Assembly: GCA_964242325.1 (NCBI GenBank) | Contig: CAXTCI010000271.1 | Location: 1-5,619, forward strand | Direction of reading: 5' to 3' | Length of the DNA: 5,619 bases | Origin: DASWOJ01 sp964242325 | GTDB taxonomy: Bacteria; Pseudomonadota; Alphaproteobacteria; Acetobacterales; Acetobacteraceae | In this document: positions 1 through 5,619 of the stretch, one piece after another | Layout of the letters: each line of letters starts with the position of its first letter | Position numbering within the stretch: position 1 is the first letter of the stretch | Notes under the pieces: generated by a model | The model's input: the letters and a program-made list of their open reading frames with translations, nothing else | The model's database searches: none | Told to the model about the DNA's origin: nothing | Program-made: the position numbers and the translations under genes

Positions 1-909
1 GCGGCACTGCCCGAATGGCGGCGCCACTTCGCCGAGGCCGCGCCAGGCTTGGCAGTGCATTGGTGGGATGACCCGGCCGCGGACCCGGTGCAGGTGCATT
101 ATGCCTTCCCCTGGGAGCCGGAGCCAGGTCGGCTCGCCGCGCTGCCGAACCTGCGCCTGATCGTCTCGCCAGGCGCAGGGGTGGACCACATCACCCGTGA
201 TCCCACTTGGCCCGCACACCTCCCGCTGGTGCGCATGGGCGGCGAGGAGCCGGCACAGCGCATGGCTGAGTATGTGTGCCTTGCCTGCCTGGCGCTGCTG
301 CGGAACTGGCCCCGGATCACGCTTGCACAGGCGGAAAAACATTGGGAGCACATCGAAGCAGCGCGCTGTGCGCCAGAGGTGACGGTAGGGATCATGGGGC
401 TCGGCAATCTCGGCAGCAAGTCGGCCATGATGCTCGTTTCCCTCGGCTTCAGCGTCATTGGGTGGGCACGCTCCCCGAAAGCGATACCCGGCGTCGAATG
501 CTACGTGGGAGATGCCGGGTTGGACGCCTTCCTGCGCCGGTCGGACATCCTGGTGTGCCTGCTGCCGGACACCACGGAAACGCGCGGGGCAATCCGGGCG
601 GAGACGCTTGCTTTGCTGCCCCCTGGTGCGGCCGTGGTGAACGCGGCCCGCGGCCCGCAACTCGTGTGGGAGGACCTTGCGGCGGCGCTGGACAAGGGCA
701 GGGTGAGCGGCGCGGTCCTGGACGTGTTCACCGAGGAGCCGCTGCCGTCAGATCACCCGGCGTGGACGCACCCGCTCGTGACCGTCACGCCGCATCTGGC
801 AAGCCTGGCAAGCCGCCGCTCCCGGGCGCACTACGTGGCCGAGGTGATTCGGCGGCTGGATGCAGGGATGGCGCTACTGAACTTGTTCGACCCCGTGCGG
901 GGCTACTGA
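1..909 (+). CDS. ghrA: Glyoxylate/hydroxypyruvate reductase A-like 2-hydroxyacid dehydrogenase (5' end cut off)
   Basis: NAD(P)H-dependent D-isomer-specific 2-hydroxyacid dehydrogenase, cytosolic, expected to reduce glyoxylate to glycolate and hydroxypyruvate to glycerate. Seen: the frame is open from base 1, and the TTG at 49 is an internal codon. The Rossmann motif GLGNLG is at 397-414, a SPGAGVDH segment at 166-189 and RMAEY near 259-273. The catalytic triad fits the family: Arg in AARG (649-651), Glu in TEEPLP (736-738) and His in TPHLAS (793-795). From memory of E. coli GhrA (R227, E256, H275, 312 aa), the R-to-E spacing of 29, the E-to-H spacing of 19 and the 37 residues after the His are all identical, and the C-terminus ends in RGY as GhrA does. 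This implies that only about 10 codons are missing upstream of the window. No ACT domain is present. The gene converges on the MFS gene. Substrate preference within the GhrA group is inferred; another 2-ketoacid is possible. Confidence 0.93.
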   Translation, partial: AALPEWRRHFAEAAPGLAVHWWDDPAADPVQVHYAFPWEPEPGRLAALPNLRLIVSPGAGVDHITRDPTWPAHLPLVRMGGEEPAQRMAEYVCLACLALLRNWPRITLAQAEKHWEHIEAARCAPEVTVGIMGLGNLGSKSAMMLVSLGFSVIGWARSPKAIPGVECYVGDAGLDAFLRRSDILVCLLPDTTETRGAIRAETLALLPPGAAVVNAARGPQLVWEDLAAALDKGRVSGAVLDVFTEEPLPSDHPAWTHPLVTVTPHLASLASRRSRAHYVAEVIRRLDAGMALLNLFDPVRGY

Positions 910-947
910 ACGAGGGTGGGTGGTTTCGCATCACGGCCCATCCCGGC

Positions 948-961
948 AAAGGCAGGCCTTT
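948..961. terminator. Weak hairpin in convergent gap
   Basis: The arms AAAGG (948-952) and CCTTT (957-961) face each other around a 4-base loop, between the convergent stop codons at 909 and 1027. A second dyad, GGCAGG (986-991) with CCTGCC (1001-1006), follows. Neither has a T-run after it on either strand, so a classical intrinsic terminator is not demonstrated. The position between convergent genes is the main argument. Confidence 0.25.
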
Positions 962-1026
962 CGCTCCGACCGCCGACACGGCTGGGGCAGGTGCGTCCAG
1001 CCTGCCGATCCGTGCAGCACACCACC

Positions 1027-2385
1027 TCAAAGGCTGATGTCACCCGGGTCATGCGCCTGCTCTCCCGCGTCCTGCAGACGGGGCTGACGAACGCCCGGGC
1101 TGATGCGGCGCGGCACGAGGATGGGCCGGCGAAGGGCAAGGTTCCGGGCAGCAAAGAGACAAGCAAGGCTCAGGACCATGACGGCGCTGAGGTAGACGCC
1201 GGGGCTGGTAGGATCGCCGGTCGTGGTCACGATCCAGCCGACCACCAGCGGGGTCAGGCCGCCAAATAGCGTTTGCGCCAGGACGTAGCTGACCGACACT
1301 CCAGTGGTGCGCCGCCGCGTCGGGAACAGGTCGGCCAGCGCGGCGGGAACCGTCGCGTAATAGCCGCAGTAGAACACCAGCGCGATCAAGGCCTGGATGA
1401 TGACCAGGTTGAGGATGCTCGGCGCATTGATCAGCCAGCGGAACAGCGGGTAGATCATCGCAAGGCCGATCACGCCAGATACAGCCATCACCCGGACCCG
1501 GCCTAGCTTGTCGGACAGGTGCCCGAAGAACGGCGGCAGCACCGTGTTGACCAGCCCGGCAGCCACGGTGCCCAGCAATGCGGAGGACGATGGCAGGCCG
1601 AGCTTCGTGAAGGCAAAGGTCGGCATATAGGTGTTGAGGAAGCTGCCGCAGGCGCCGGCCGCGACCAGCCCGGCGCCGAGCAGGACGCGAACCTTGTCGG
1701 TCAGGAGCAGTTCCCGCAATGGGGTGTCGGTGCGCTCCGCCTGCCTGAACTCGCCGGGTTCGTCCAAGCGGCTGCGGATGTAGAGGGCAGCTGGTCCGAT
1801 GAGCAATCCGAAGAGGAACGGGATGCGCCAGCCCCAAGATGCGACCTGGTCAACCGTCAGGACGGAATTGATTACATAGGCAAACACCGAGGCGAGAAAC
1901 ACGGCAAAGCCGGAGGCCGCCCATTGCAGGCTGGTGTAGAAGCCACGCCGCTCAGGGTCCTGCTCGGCCAGCAGCGCGGTCGCGGCGCCAAACTCGCCGC
2001 CTGTCGAGAAGCCCTGGATCATGCGGGCCACCAGCACGAGCAGCGGAGCCGCCAGGCCGATGGACGCATAGGGCGGCATGACCGCGATCAGCAGGGTACC
2101 GACCGTCATCAGGCCAGCCGAGAGCGTGAGGCCCGGCTTGCGGCCGGCACGGTCCGAGTAGGAGCCGATAAGGACCGCGCCAAGCGGGCGAACGAGCCAG
2201 GAGATGGCAAACGCGCCCAGGCTCAGCAGCAGCGATGTCGCCGGGTCGCTGGCCGGGAAGAACTGCTTGGCCAACACGACGGCGAACAGGGCGTAGAGGA
2301 CGAGGTCATACCATTCCAGCGCGGCGCCGATGTTGGCCGCGATGGCCGTATGGACGCGAGAGGCCGGTTTCGATGCGGCGGCCAT
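1027..2385 (-). CDS. MFS transporter, metabolite:H+ symporter (MHS) type
   Basis: Inner-membrane secondary carrier of 452 aa, probably importing an organic acid or other small metabolite with protons. Family members include ShiA, KgtP, CitA and ProP; the substrate cannot be read here. Seen, numbering from the chosen start: LEWYD (23-27) in the first helix, RPLG (66-69), the MFS signature GSYSDRAGRK (74-83) in the loop after helix 2, RMIQGFSTGGEFG (121-133) typical of MHS proteins, and the second-half repeat GHLSDKLGR (288-296). About 12 hydrophobic stretches are present, followed by a basic cytoplasmic tail. An in-frame ATG at 2412 would add nine residues, but the ATG at 2385 has an AAGGGG ribosome site 7 bases upstream and the earlier one has none. 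The gene is co-directional with the monooxygenase gene, but a 305-base gap containing an IS relic lies between them, so a shared transcript is doubtful. It converges with the GhrA-like gene. Confidence 0.92.
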   Translation of the reverse strand: MAAASKPASRVHTAIAANIGAALEWYDLVLYALFAVVLAKQFFPASDPATSLLLSLGAFAISWLVRPLGAVLIGSYSDRAGRKPGLTLSAGLMTVGTLLIAVMPPYASIGLAAPLLVLVARMIQGFSTGGEFGAATALLAEQDPERRGFYTSLQWAASGFAVFLASVFAYVINSVLTVDQVASWGWRIPFLFGLLIGPAALYIRSRLDEPGEFRQAERTDTPLRELLLTDKVRVLLGAGLVAAGACGSFLNTYMPTFAFTKLGLPSSSALLGTVAAGLVNTVLPPFFGHLSDKLGRVRVMAVSGVIGLAMIYPLFRWLINAPSILNLVIIQALIALVFYCGYYATVPAALADLFPTRRRTTGVSVSYVLAQTLFGGLTPLVVGWIVTTTGDPTSPGVYLSAVMVLSLACLFAARNLALRRPILVPRRISPGVRQPRLQDAGEQAHDPGDISL

Positions 2386-2392
2386 GCGGGTG

Positions 2393-2398
2393 CCCCTT
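2393..2398 (-). promoter_or_regulatory. Ribosome binding site deciding the MFS start
   Basis: AAGGGG on the minus strand, 7 bases before the ATG at 2385. It favours that codon over the in-frame ATG at 2412, which has no purine-rich stretch at a suitable distance. No convincing -35/-10 pair was found upstream of the MFS gene; TTGGGC near 2430-2435 (minus strand) has no good -10 partner. Confidence 0.6.
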
Positions 2399-2449
2399 CG
2401 GTGTGGATGCATGATTCAGAAACTGGGACCGCCCAACTACGCTGCGATG

Positions 2450-2694
2450 TGTTCGGTCCTGGATCGTCATGGTGCAAAGCTACTTCTGACTTGTCAGCAG
2501 GAGGAGCCTCTATGGCGAGCGTTCTTCACGGTAGCGCCCAAACGACGTCACGCGTTTAAGCCCTACAGCCTTGCAAAGCACCTCAAGGCACTTCGATGGC
2601 GGACACCCTTTCCAGCCATCTGCGATGCCTGGAAGCTACCGCCAAACCGTCCAAGGTCAACCCGGACTGCCTCATACCGAGACCAAGCACCTAG
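2450..2694 (+). mobile_element. Decayed IS481-family insertion sequence remnant
   Basis: This interval spans the broken transposase plus its presumed left leader. The right limit is the transposase stop codon, which already overlaps the neighbouring monooxygenase gene, so no right terminal repeat remains. The left limit is a guess: IS481-type ends commonly begin with TGT, and TGT occurs at 2448-2450 and 2450-2452, about 60 bases before the transposase ATG. A short dyad, CTGAC (2486-2490) with GTCAG (2493-2497), and a strong AGGAGG (2499-2504) precede the ATG. No target duplication or inverted terminal repeat could be matched, and the element cannot be active. Confidence 0.5.
2512..2694 (+). 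pseudogene. IS481-family transposase, internally deleted and frameshifted
   Basis: Remnant of a DDE transposase that normally has roughly 310-350 residues. Seen: an ATG at 2512, with AGGAGG seven bases upstream, opens MASVLHGSAQTTSRV and ends at a TAA (2557-2559). This matches the N-terminus I remember for one IS481 group (M-x-x-VLHGSARTTPRVRAE). In the next frame, 2576-2632 encodes KHLKALRWRTPFPAICDAW, the usual C-terminal block of the same proteins (AYNFAKHLKALRWRTPF-like). After a second frame change between about 2639 and 2652, the original frame resumes as SKVNPDCLIPRPST and stops at TAG (2692-2694), like the usual NPHHLIPGP-x-T ending. The helix-turn-helix body and the whole DDE core are gone, a loss of roughly 80-85% of the gene. 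Family assignment rests on recalled sequence similarity, not on a search. It cannot make a working transposase. Confidence 0.75.
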
Positions 2695-4001
2695 AATTCC
2701 AGCAGGTTGTCCCGGAAATGCGGGTGGGCGTAGGCCGTGCGCACCAGTCCCTGCCGTTGCAGCGCTGGCACCAGCCCGTCCGCAACTTCGGCGACCGTGC
2801 GCCGGCTGACATTGGGCAGCGAGAACAAGAAGCCGTCGCCGCCCACCGCCTGCATCACCTCGCCCATCTGGGTCGCAACCGCGTCAGGCGTGCCGACCAG
2901 CTCGACCGACTGCACCGTGCTGTCGTAGTCCGTCATCGTTTCGCGCAGGGTCCGGCGCCCCGCCTTGCGCAGGAATTCGTTCAGGCTCTGCTGATGGCCG
3001 TTCGTGGTCAGCTCTCCCAGCGGCGCATCCATGTCCAGCGCCGCGAAGTCGATGTTGGTGATCTTGCTGAAATGCGCGAGGCGCTGGTCCATGCGCCGCA
3101 CCGCCCACTCGGCCCGGCGGGCACGCTGCGCCAGGGCGTCCTCCTGGGACTCGCCGATGATGGGGGCAATCAGGAACAGCAGCTTGCACCTGTCGGGGTC
3201 GCGGCCCTGCGCGGCGGCACGGGCGCGCAAGTCGTCGCGGTAGGCCCGCATGGCGTCAACGCCTTTCACCGCGGCAACGATGGTGTCGGCATGTAGGGAT
3301 GCGAACTGCCGCCCACGCGGCGAGCCGCCGGCCTGCGCGATCACCGGCCGGCCTTGCACGCAGGGACCGGAGTTCAACGGTCCCCGCGACTTGTACCACC
3401 GCCCCTCGAAGTCGATGGCATGCACCTTCGCCGGGTCGGCGAACACGCCCGTCGCCGCGTCCGCCACGATGGCGCCGGGTTCCCATGAGGCCCAAAGCTG
3501 GTTGACGAGGTCCATGTACTCGTCGGCCATATCATAGCGCAGATCATGCTCCGGCAGGCCGTCCAGGCCGAAGTTGCGGGCCGCGATGTCGGAACTGCCC
3601 GTGACCATGTTCCATCCGATGCGCCCGGACGACACCTGGTCCAGGGAGGCTACCAGCCGCGCCAGCAGATAGGGCGGATAGGCAAAGGTGGCGAAGGTCG
3701 GCACGATGCCGATCCGCTGCGTCGCCTGGGTCAGGATGCTGGCGACCACCGAAGGGTCCTGCCGCGGCACGGACAGCGCGTTGCGCAAATAGATGTCGCG
3801 CGAGCTGCCATAGCTTTCGCCGACGTAGGACGAGTCCTCGATCAGCACGTAGTCGAAGCACGCCCGTTCCAGGGCACGGGCCAGGTCGATGAACAGCTCC
3901 GGCACGCGCCAGTCCGCGCCGATGCCGCCGGTCCAAGGCTCGTTCCAGGCCTGGGCGCTGGAGCCTTGCAGGAACCAGCCGAGGTGGAAGGGGTGGGGCA
4001 T
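2691..4001 (-). CDS. FMN-dependent LLM-class monooxygenase, NtaA/SnaA/DszA family
   Basis: Cytosolic class C flavin monooxygenase of 436 aa, which uses FMNH2 from a separate flavin reductase (none in the window) and O2 to oxidise a small organic substrate. Relatives act on nitrilotriacetate, EDTA, dibenzothiophene sulfone or pristinamycin precursors. Seen, numbered from the chosen start: FHLGWFLQGSSAQAW at 5-19, RALERACFD at 42-50 ahead of IED (54-56), the family block SLDQVSSGRIGWNMVTG (119-135), an RYDMADEY...LWASWEPG segment after it, GRWYKSRGPLN, and the flavin-phosphate-type segment QAGGSPRGR (223-231). Length matches the family. The frame extends to an ATG at 4088, but the extra 29 residues are basic and non-conserved; the ATG at 4001 begins the conserved core and has GGAGGA 10 bases upstream. 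It is transcribed away from the ABC genes. Its TAG stop shares the CTAG at 2691-2694 with the transposase relic. Substrate unknown. Confidence 0.93.
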   Translation of the reverse strand: MPHPFHLGWFLQGSSAQAWNEPWTGGIGADWRVPELFIDLARALERACFDYVLIEDSSYVGESYGSSRDIYLRNALSVPRQDPSVVASILTQATQRIGIVPTFATFAYPPYLLARLVASLDQVSSGRIGWNMVTGSSDIAARNFGLDGLPEHDLRYDMADEYMDLVNQLWASWEPGAIVADAATGVFADPAKVHAIDFEGRWYKSRGPLNSGPCVQGRPVIAQAGGSPRGRQFASLHADTIVAAVKGVDAMRAYRDDLRARAAAQGRDPDRCKLLFLIAPIIGESQEDALAQRARRAEWAVRRMDQRLAHFSKITNIDFAALDMDAPLGELTTNGHQQSLNEFLRKAGRRTLRETMTDYDSTVQSVELVGTPDAVATQMGEVMQAVGGDGFLFSLPNVSRRTVAEVADGLVPALQRQGLVRTAYAHPHFRDNLLEF

Positions 4002-4011
4002 AGGTGCGGCG

Positions 4012-4017
4012 TCCTCC
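4012..4017 (-). promoter_or_regulatory. Ribosome binding site for the monooxygenase
   Basis: GGAGGA on the minus strand, 10 bases before the ATG at 4001. It supports that start over the upstream in-frame ATG at 4088. The spacing is slightly long but usable. Confidence 0.55.
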
Positions 4018-4069
4018 GTGCAGGCTGCCCGGCGACGCAAGCAGCGTACCACCGTGACCCTGCCGATCA

Positions 4070-4091
4070 CCCCGCATTGGCCCCGCATTTG
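4070..4091 (+). repeat. 11-bp tandem direct repeat, possible operator
   Basis: CCCCGCATTGG (4070-4080) is followed directly by CCCCGCATTTG (4081-4091), identical at 10 of 11 positions. The period is about one helical turn, and the second copy ends 13 bases before the ABC ATPase ATG. Position and phasing fit a regulator binding as head-to-tail protomers on one DNA face; a chance or slippage duplication is the alternative. Confidence 0.6.
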
Positions 4092-4098
4092 CTAGGCT
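4090..4098 (+). promoter_or_regulatory. Candidate extended -10 element for the ABC genes
   Basis: TGC followed by TAGGCT fits an extended -10 (TGn then TAnnnT). Six bases separate it from the A of the ATG at 4105, so transcription would begin at or very near the start codon, giving a leaderless mRNA. No -35 hexamer is present at 16-18 bases. The alternative is that AGG (4094-4096), 8 bases before the ATG, is a weak ribosome site on a longer transcript. Confidence 0.25.
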
Positions 4099-4104
4099 AC
4101 AGGC

Positions 4105-5235
4105 ATGTTGCAGCAGGACGTGCCGCACGCGTTGGAGGCGGAGGGGCTCACCAAGCGCTACGGAGTGGTGGCGGCGCTGGACGCGGTGTCGCTGCGTGTT
4201 GGGCGTGGTCGGTTCATGACCCTGCTCGGCCCCAGCGGCTCCGGCAAGACGACGCTGCTCATGACCATCGCCGGTTTCGTGCAGCCTGATGCCGGGCGGC
4301 TGCTGCTGGACGGGGCGCCGATCCACCACCTGCCGCCGGAGCGGCGGGATTTCGGCATGGTGTTCCAGGGTTATGCCCTGTTCCCTCACCTCAGCGTGGC
4401 GGAGAACGTTGCTTTCCCGCTGCGGGTGCGCCGGACAGGCCGGGCGGAGGTGACAGAGCGCGTGCGGGACGCGCTCGACCTAGTGCAACTTGGCTCCATG
4501 GCGGCCCGGCTGCCGCGCCAGCTTTCAGGCGGGCAGCAGCAGCGCGTGGCGCTGGCCCGCGCGCTGGTGTTCCGCCCCAACCTGCTGTTGCTTGATGAGC
4601 CCCTGTCGGCGCTGGACAAGAACCTACGGGTTGCCATGCAAGACGAGCTGCGCAGCCTGCACCAGCGGGTCGGCCTGACCTTCATCTATGTCACGCATGA
4701 CCAGGGGGAAGCGCTCAGCCTGTCTGATGAGGTTGCAATCCTCAACCACGGGCGCCTGGTGCAGTCCGGCACACCGGCTGAGCTGTACAACCGTCCGATC
4801 AGCCGGTTCGTTGCCGGGTTCCTGGGCCGCAGCAACTTCTGGCCCGGGTGCGTTGAGCAGGCCGGCCACGGGACGTTCACCTACAGCGCCGGCGCTTGCA
4901 GCCCCGGGGTCGGTAGCTCCGGCCGCCACCTGCTGCGCCAGGACGGCGCCGGGCAGAAGCCCGGCAATGCCGTGCTGATCGCGCTGCGGCCGGAGAAGCT
5001 CACCGTGCTGGACGGAGATGCAGGGATGGCCAACCAGGTTGCCGGGCAGGTTACGGGATGCAGCTACCTCGGCGAGTCCTGGCTGGTTGACCTAGGCGTG
5101 CCTGGGTTGGGGAGAATGCAGGTCGCCGTCCCAACCTGGCGCCGCGCGCCGCCGCGGCCCGGCGAGTCAATGCTTGTCGGATGGGACGCCGACGCGGGTA
5201 TCGTGGTGGACGATGACGGCAACGTAGGGGGATGA
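4105..5235 (+). CDS. ABC importer ATPase, PotA-like (polyamine-type family)
   Basis: Cytoplasmic ATP-hydrolysing subunit, 376 aa, of a type I ABC importer related to spermidine/putrescine, iron(III) and 2-aminoethylphosphonate systems. Seen: Walker A GPSGSGKT (42-49), Q-loop Gln88 in VFQGYALFPH, signature LSGGQ (140-144), Walker B LLLLDE (160-165) with catalytic Glu165, D-loop SALD (168-171) and switch His198 in YVTHDQ, all intact. A C-terminal regulatory TOBE-type domain follows, with ALRPEKL at 293-299 and the GQVTGCSYLGESW segment after it. Length is typical for PotA. The start is chosen because the conserved fold begins at once (LEAEGLTKRYG, 10-20) and no better upstream codon exists; its ribosome site is poor. 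The stop TGA lies just before the substrate-binding protein gene, so the two form one operon. The ATPase sequence does not identify the substrate, so no gene symbol is given. Confidence 0.95.
   Translation: MLQQDVPHALEAEGLTKRYGVVAALDAVSLRVGRGRFMTLLGPSGSGKTTLLMTIAGFVQPDAGRLLLDGAPIHHLPPERRDFGMVFQGYALFPHLSVAENVAFPLRVRRTGRAEVTERVRDALDLVQLGSMAARLPRQLSGGQQQRVALARALVFRPNLLLLDEPLSALDKNLRVAMQDELRSLHQRVGLTFIYVTHDQGEALSLSDEVAILNHGRLVQSGTPAELYNRPISRFVAGFLGRSNFWPGCVEQAGHGTFTYSAGACSPGVGSSGRHLLRQDGAGQKPGNAVLIALRPEKLTVLDGDAGMANQVAGQVTGCSYLGESWLVDLGVPGLGRMQVAVPTWRRAPPRPGESMLVGWDADAGIVVDDDGNVGG
5226..5231 (+). promoter_or_regulatory. Ribosome binding site for the substrate-binding protein
   Basis: AGGGGG, inside the last codons of the ATPase gene, is followed by three consecutive in-frame ATG codons (5232, 5235, 5238). 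Spacing of 6 bases favours the third. The first would overlap the ATPase stop as ATGA, so translational coupling is likely whichever is used. Confidence 0.55.
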
Positions 5236-5237
5236 TG

Positions 5238-5619
5238 ATGCAGTTCGGACAAGACTTGGCGATCTTAGCGCGGCGGGGCATCGGGCGCCGCGGCCTGCTC
5301 GGCGCCGCCGCGGCGCTGGGCATGGCGCCGGCGCGGGTCGCGCAGGCGGCGGTGCCCGACGTGGTGCTATGCAACTGGGGCGGCGATGCGCTGCCTGCGT
5401 TCGATGTAGCCTTCGCCCAGGCCTACGTCAAGCGCACCGGCGGCCGGCTGGTGCTGGACGGCAGCGGCCCGACCAACGGCAAGGTGCGTGCCATGGTGGA
5501 AGCCGACCACGTCACCTGGGACCTGTGCGACAGCGGCGTCACGGGGCTGGCCGAGCTGCAGCCGCGCAACCTGCTGGCGCCGATAGACTACGGCATCGTC
5601 GACCGCACCAAGGTGGCCG
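5238..5619 (+). CDS. ABC transporter substrate-binding protein, PotD-like, Tat signal (3' end cut off)
   Basis: Periplasmic binding protein that would deliver the substrate to the importer; the first 127 residues are in the window and the frame is open at the end. Seen: a basic N-region with RRGIGRRGLLG (12-22), a twin-arginine motif, then an Ala-rich hydrophobic stretch (23-32) and a likely cleavage after AQA (35-37). The mature part begins VPDVVLCNWGGDALPAF (39-55), matching the usual start of PotD-type proteins (LVVxxWGG). It continues with KRTGGRLVLDGSGPTNGKVRAM (65-86, shown in part), then VTWDLCDSG (92-100) and NLLAPIDYGIVDRTKV (111-126), the family's WDV-D and LLxPIDY-VVD blocks. Full members have about 340-380 residues. 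It follows the ATPase with 2 bases between stop and chosen start, or overlaps it if the ATG at 5232 is used. Permease genes are expected downstream. The binding pocket is outside the window, so the ligand is unknown. Confidence 0.9.
   Translation, partial: MQFGQDLAILARRGIGRRGLLGAAAALGMAPARVAQAAVPDVVLCNWGGDALPAFDVAFAQAYVKRTGGRLVLDGSGPTNGKVRAMVEADHVTWDLCDSGVTGLAELQPRNLLAPIDYGIVDRTKVA

Larger units (their letters stand above)
4002..4104. promoter_or_regulatory. Divergent control region between monooxygenase and ABC genes
   Basis: These 103 bases lie between two start codons and must contain the promoters for both directions unless transcription starts inside a gene. They hold the 11-bp tandem repeat described separately and a short dyad GTGA-N9-TCAC (4054-4070) whose right end touches the repeat. 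No strong -35/-10 pair is visible for the monooxygenase direction. No regulator gene lies in the window. Confidence 0.55.

Noticed and set aside
941..975. Resemblance to dispersed intergenic repeats that translate as IPAKAG
   Set aside because: Only a short stretch is similar, there is one copy in the window, and the palindromic structure is weak.
276..1037. Open frame of 253 codons overlapping the GhrA-like gene and the gap
   Set aside because: It is out of frame with the conserved reductase, with an Arg/Gly/Pro-rich product and no motif.
1519..2559. Long plus-strand open frame of 346 codons opposite the MFS gene
   Set aside because: Its product is rich in Gln, Arg and Gly with no recognisable domain, and it mirrors a clear 12-helix protein on the other strand. 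It is a typical shadow in GC-rich DNA. Only its last 15 codons, from the ATG at 2512, match something real: the transposase N-terminus.
2512..2559. 15-codon frame with a very strong ribosome site, considered as a regulatory leader peptide
   Set aside because: The peptide matches the start of IS481 transposases, and the C-terminus of the same protein follows directly. There is no attenuator-like hairpin or repeated codon, and no plus-strand gene is located downstream for it to control.
4002..4088. N-terminal 29-residue extension of the monooxygenase
   Set aside because: It would occupy most of the divergent promoter region, is not conserved in the family as I know it, and lacks a ribosome site; the ATG at 4001 explains the protein better.
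3546..4289. Plus-strand open frame of 247 codons across the monooxygenase start and the ATPase start
   Set aside because: It crosses the divergent control region and overlaps two well-supported genes in other frames, and its composition is non-protein-like.
3544..4389. Minus-strand open frame of 281 codons overlapping the monooxygenase and ATPase starts
   Set aside because: It is a frame-shifted shadow of both genes, with no conserved block of its own.

Overview
The window is GC-rich, with codon third positions dominated by G and C, and is densely coding on both strands. The gene families (GhrA-type reductase, MHS-type symporter, NtaA-type flavin monooxygenase, PotA/PotD-type ABC importer) and an IS481-type transposase relic suggest a proteobacterium, alpha or beta, with a broad catabolic repertoire. 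The exact lineage cannot be read from this sequence alone. No rRNA, tRNA or CRISPR array was seen.

Layout. 1-909 (+): 3' part of a glyoxylate/hydroxypyruvate reductase A-like gene, whose start lies just before the window. 910-1026: short convergent gap with weak hairpins. 1027-2385 (-): a 12-helix MFS carrier of the metabolite:H+ symporter type. 2386-2690: 305 bases without an intact gene; they hold the upstream region of the MFS gene and a collapsed IS481-family transposase (2512-2694, +) that keeps only its first 15 codons and its C-terminus. 2691-4001 (-): an FMN-dependent, NtaA/SnaA/DszA-type monooxygenase. 4002-4104: divergent control region with an 11-bp tandem repeat. 4105-5235 (+): PotA-like ABC ATPase. 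5238-5619 (+): the N-terminal 127 residues of a Tat-exported PotD-like substrate-binding protein, running off the end; permease genes would be expected next.

Working model. The divergent pair formed by the monooxygenase and the ABC importer looks like one uptake-and-oxidation cassette: the ABC system would import a small organic, probably amine-bearing or otherwise polar, compound and the flavin monooxygenase would oxidise it. Substrate identity is not determined here. The GhrA-like enzyme could use glyoxylate, a known product of nitrilotriacetate-type monooxygenases, but it is convergent with the MFS gene and separated from the cassette by an IS relic, so that link is only a hypothesis. The IS relic abuts the monooxygenase stop codon, which suggests that the cassette and the MFS/GhrA side were joined by rearrangement.

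Most of the window is ordinary accessory metabolism. The parts most worth a second look are the transposase relic, the 11-bp repeat in the divergent promoter region, and the substrate of the monooxygenase/ABC pair.
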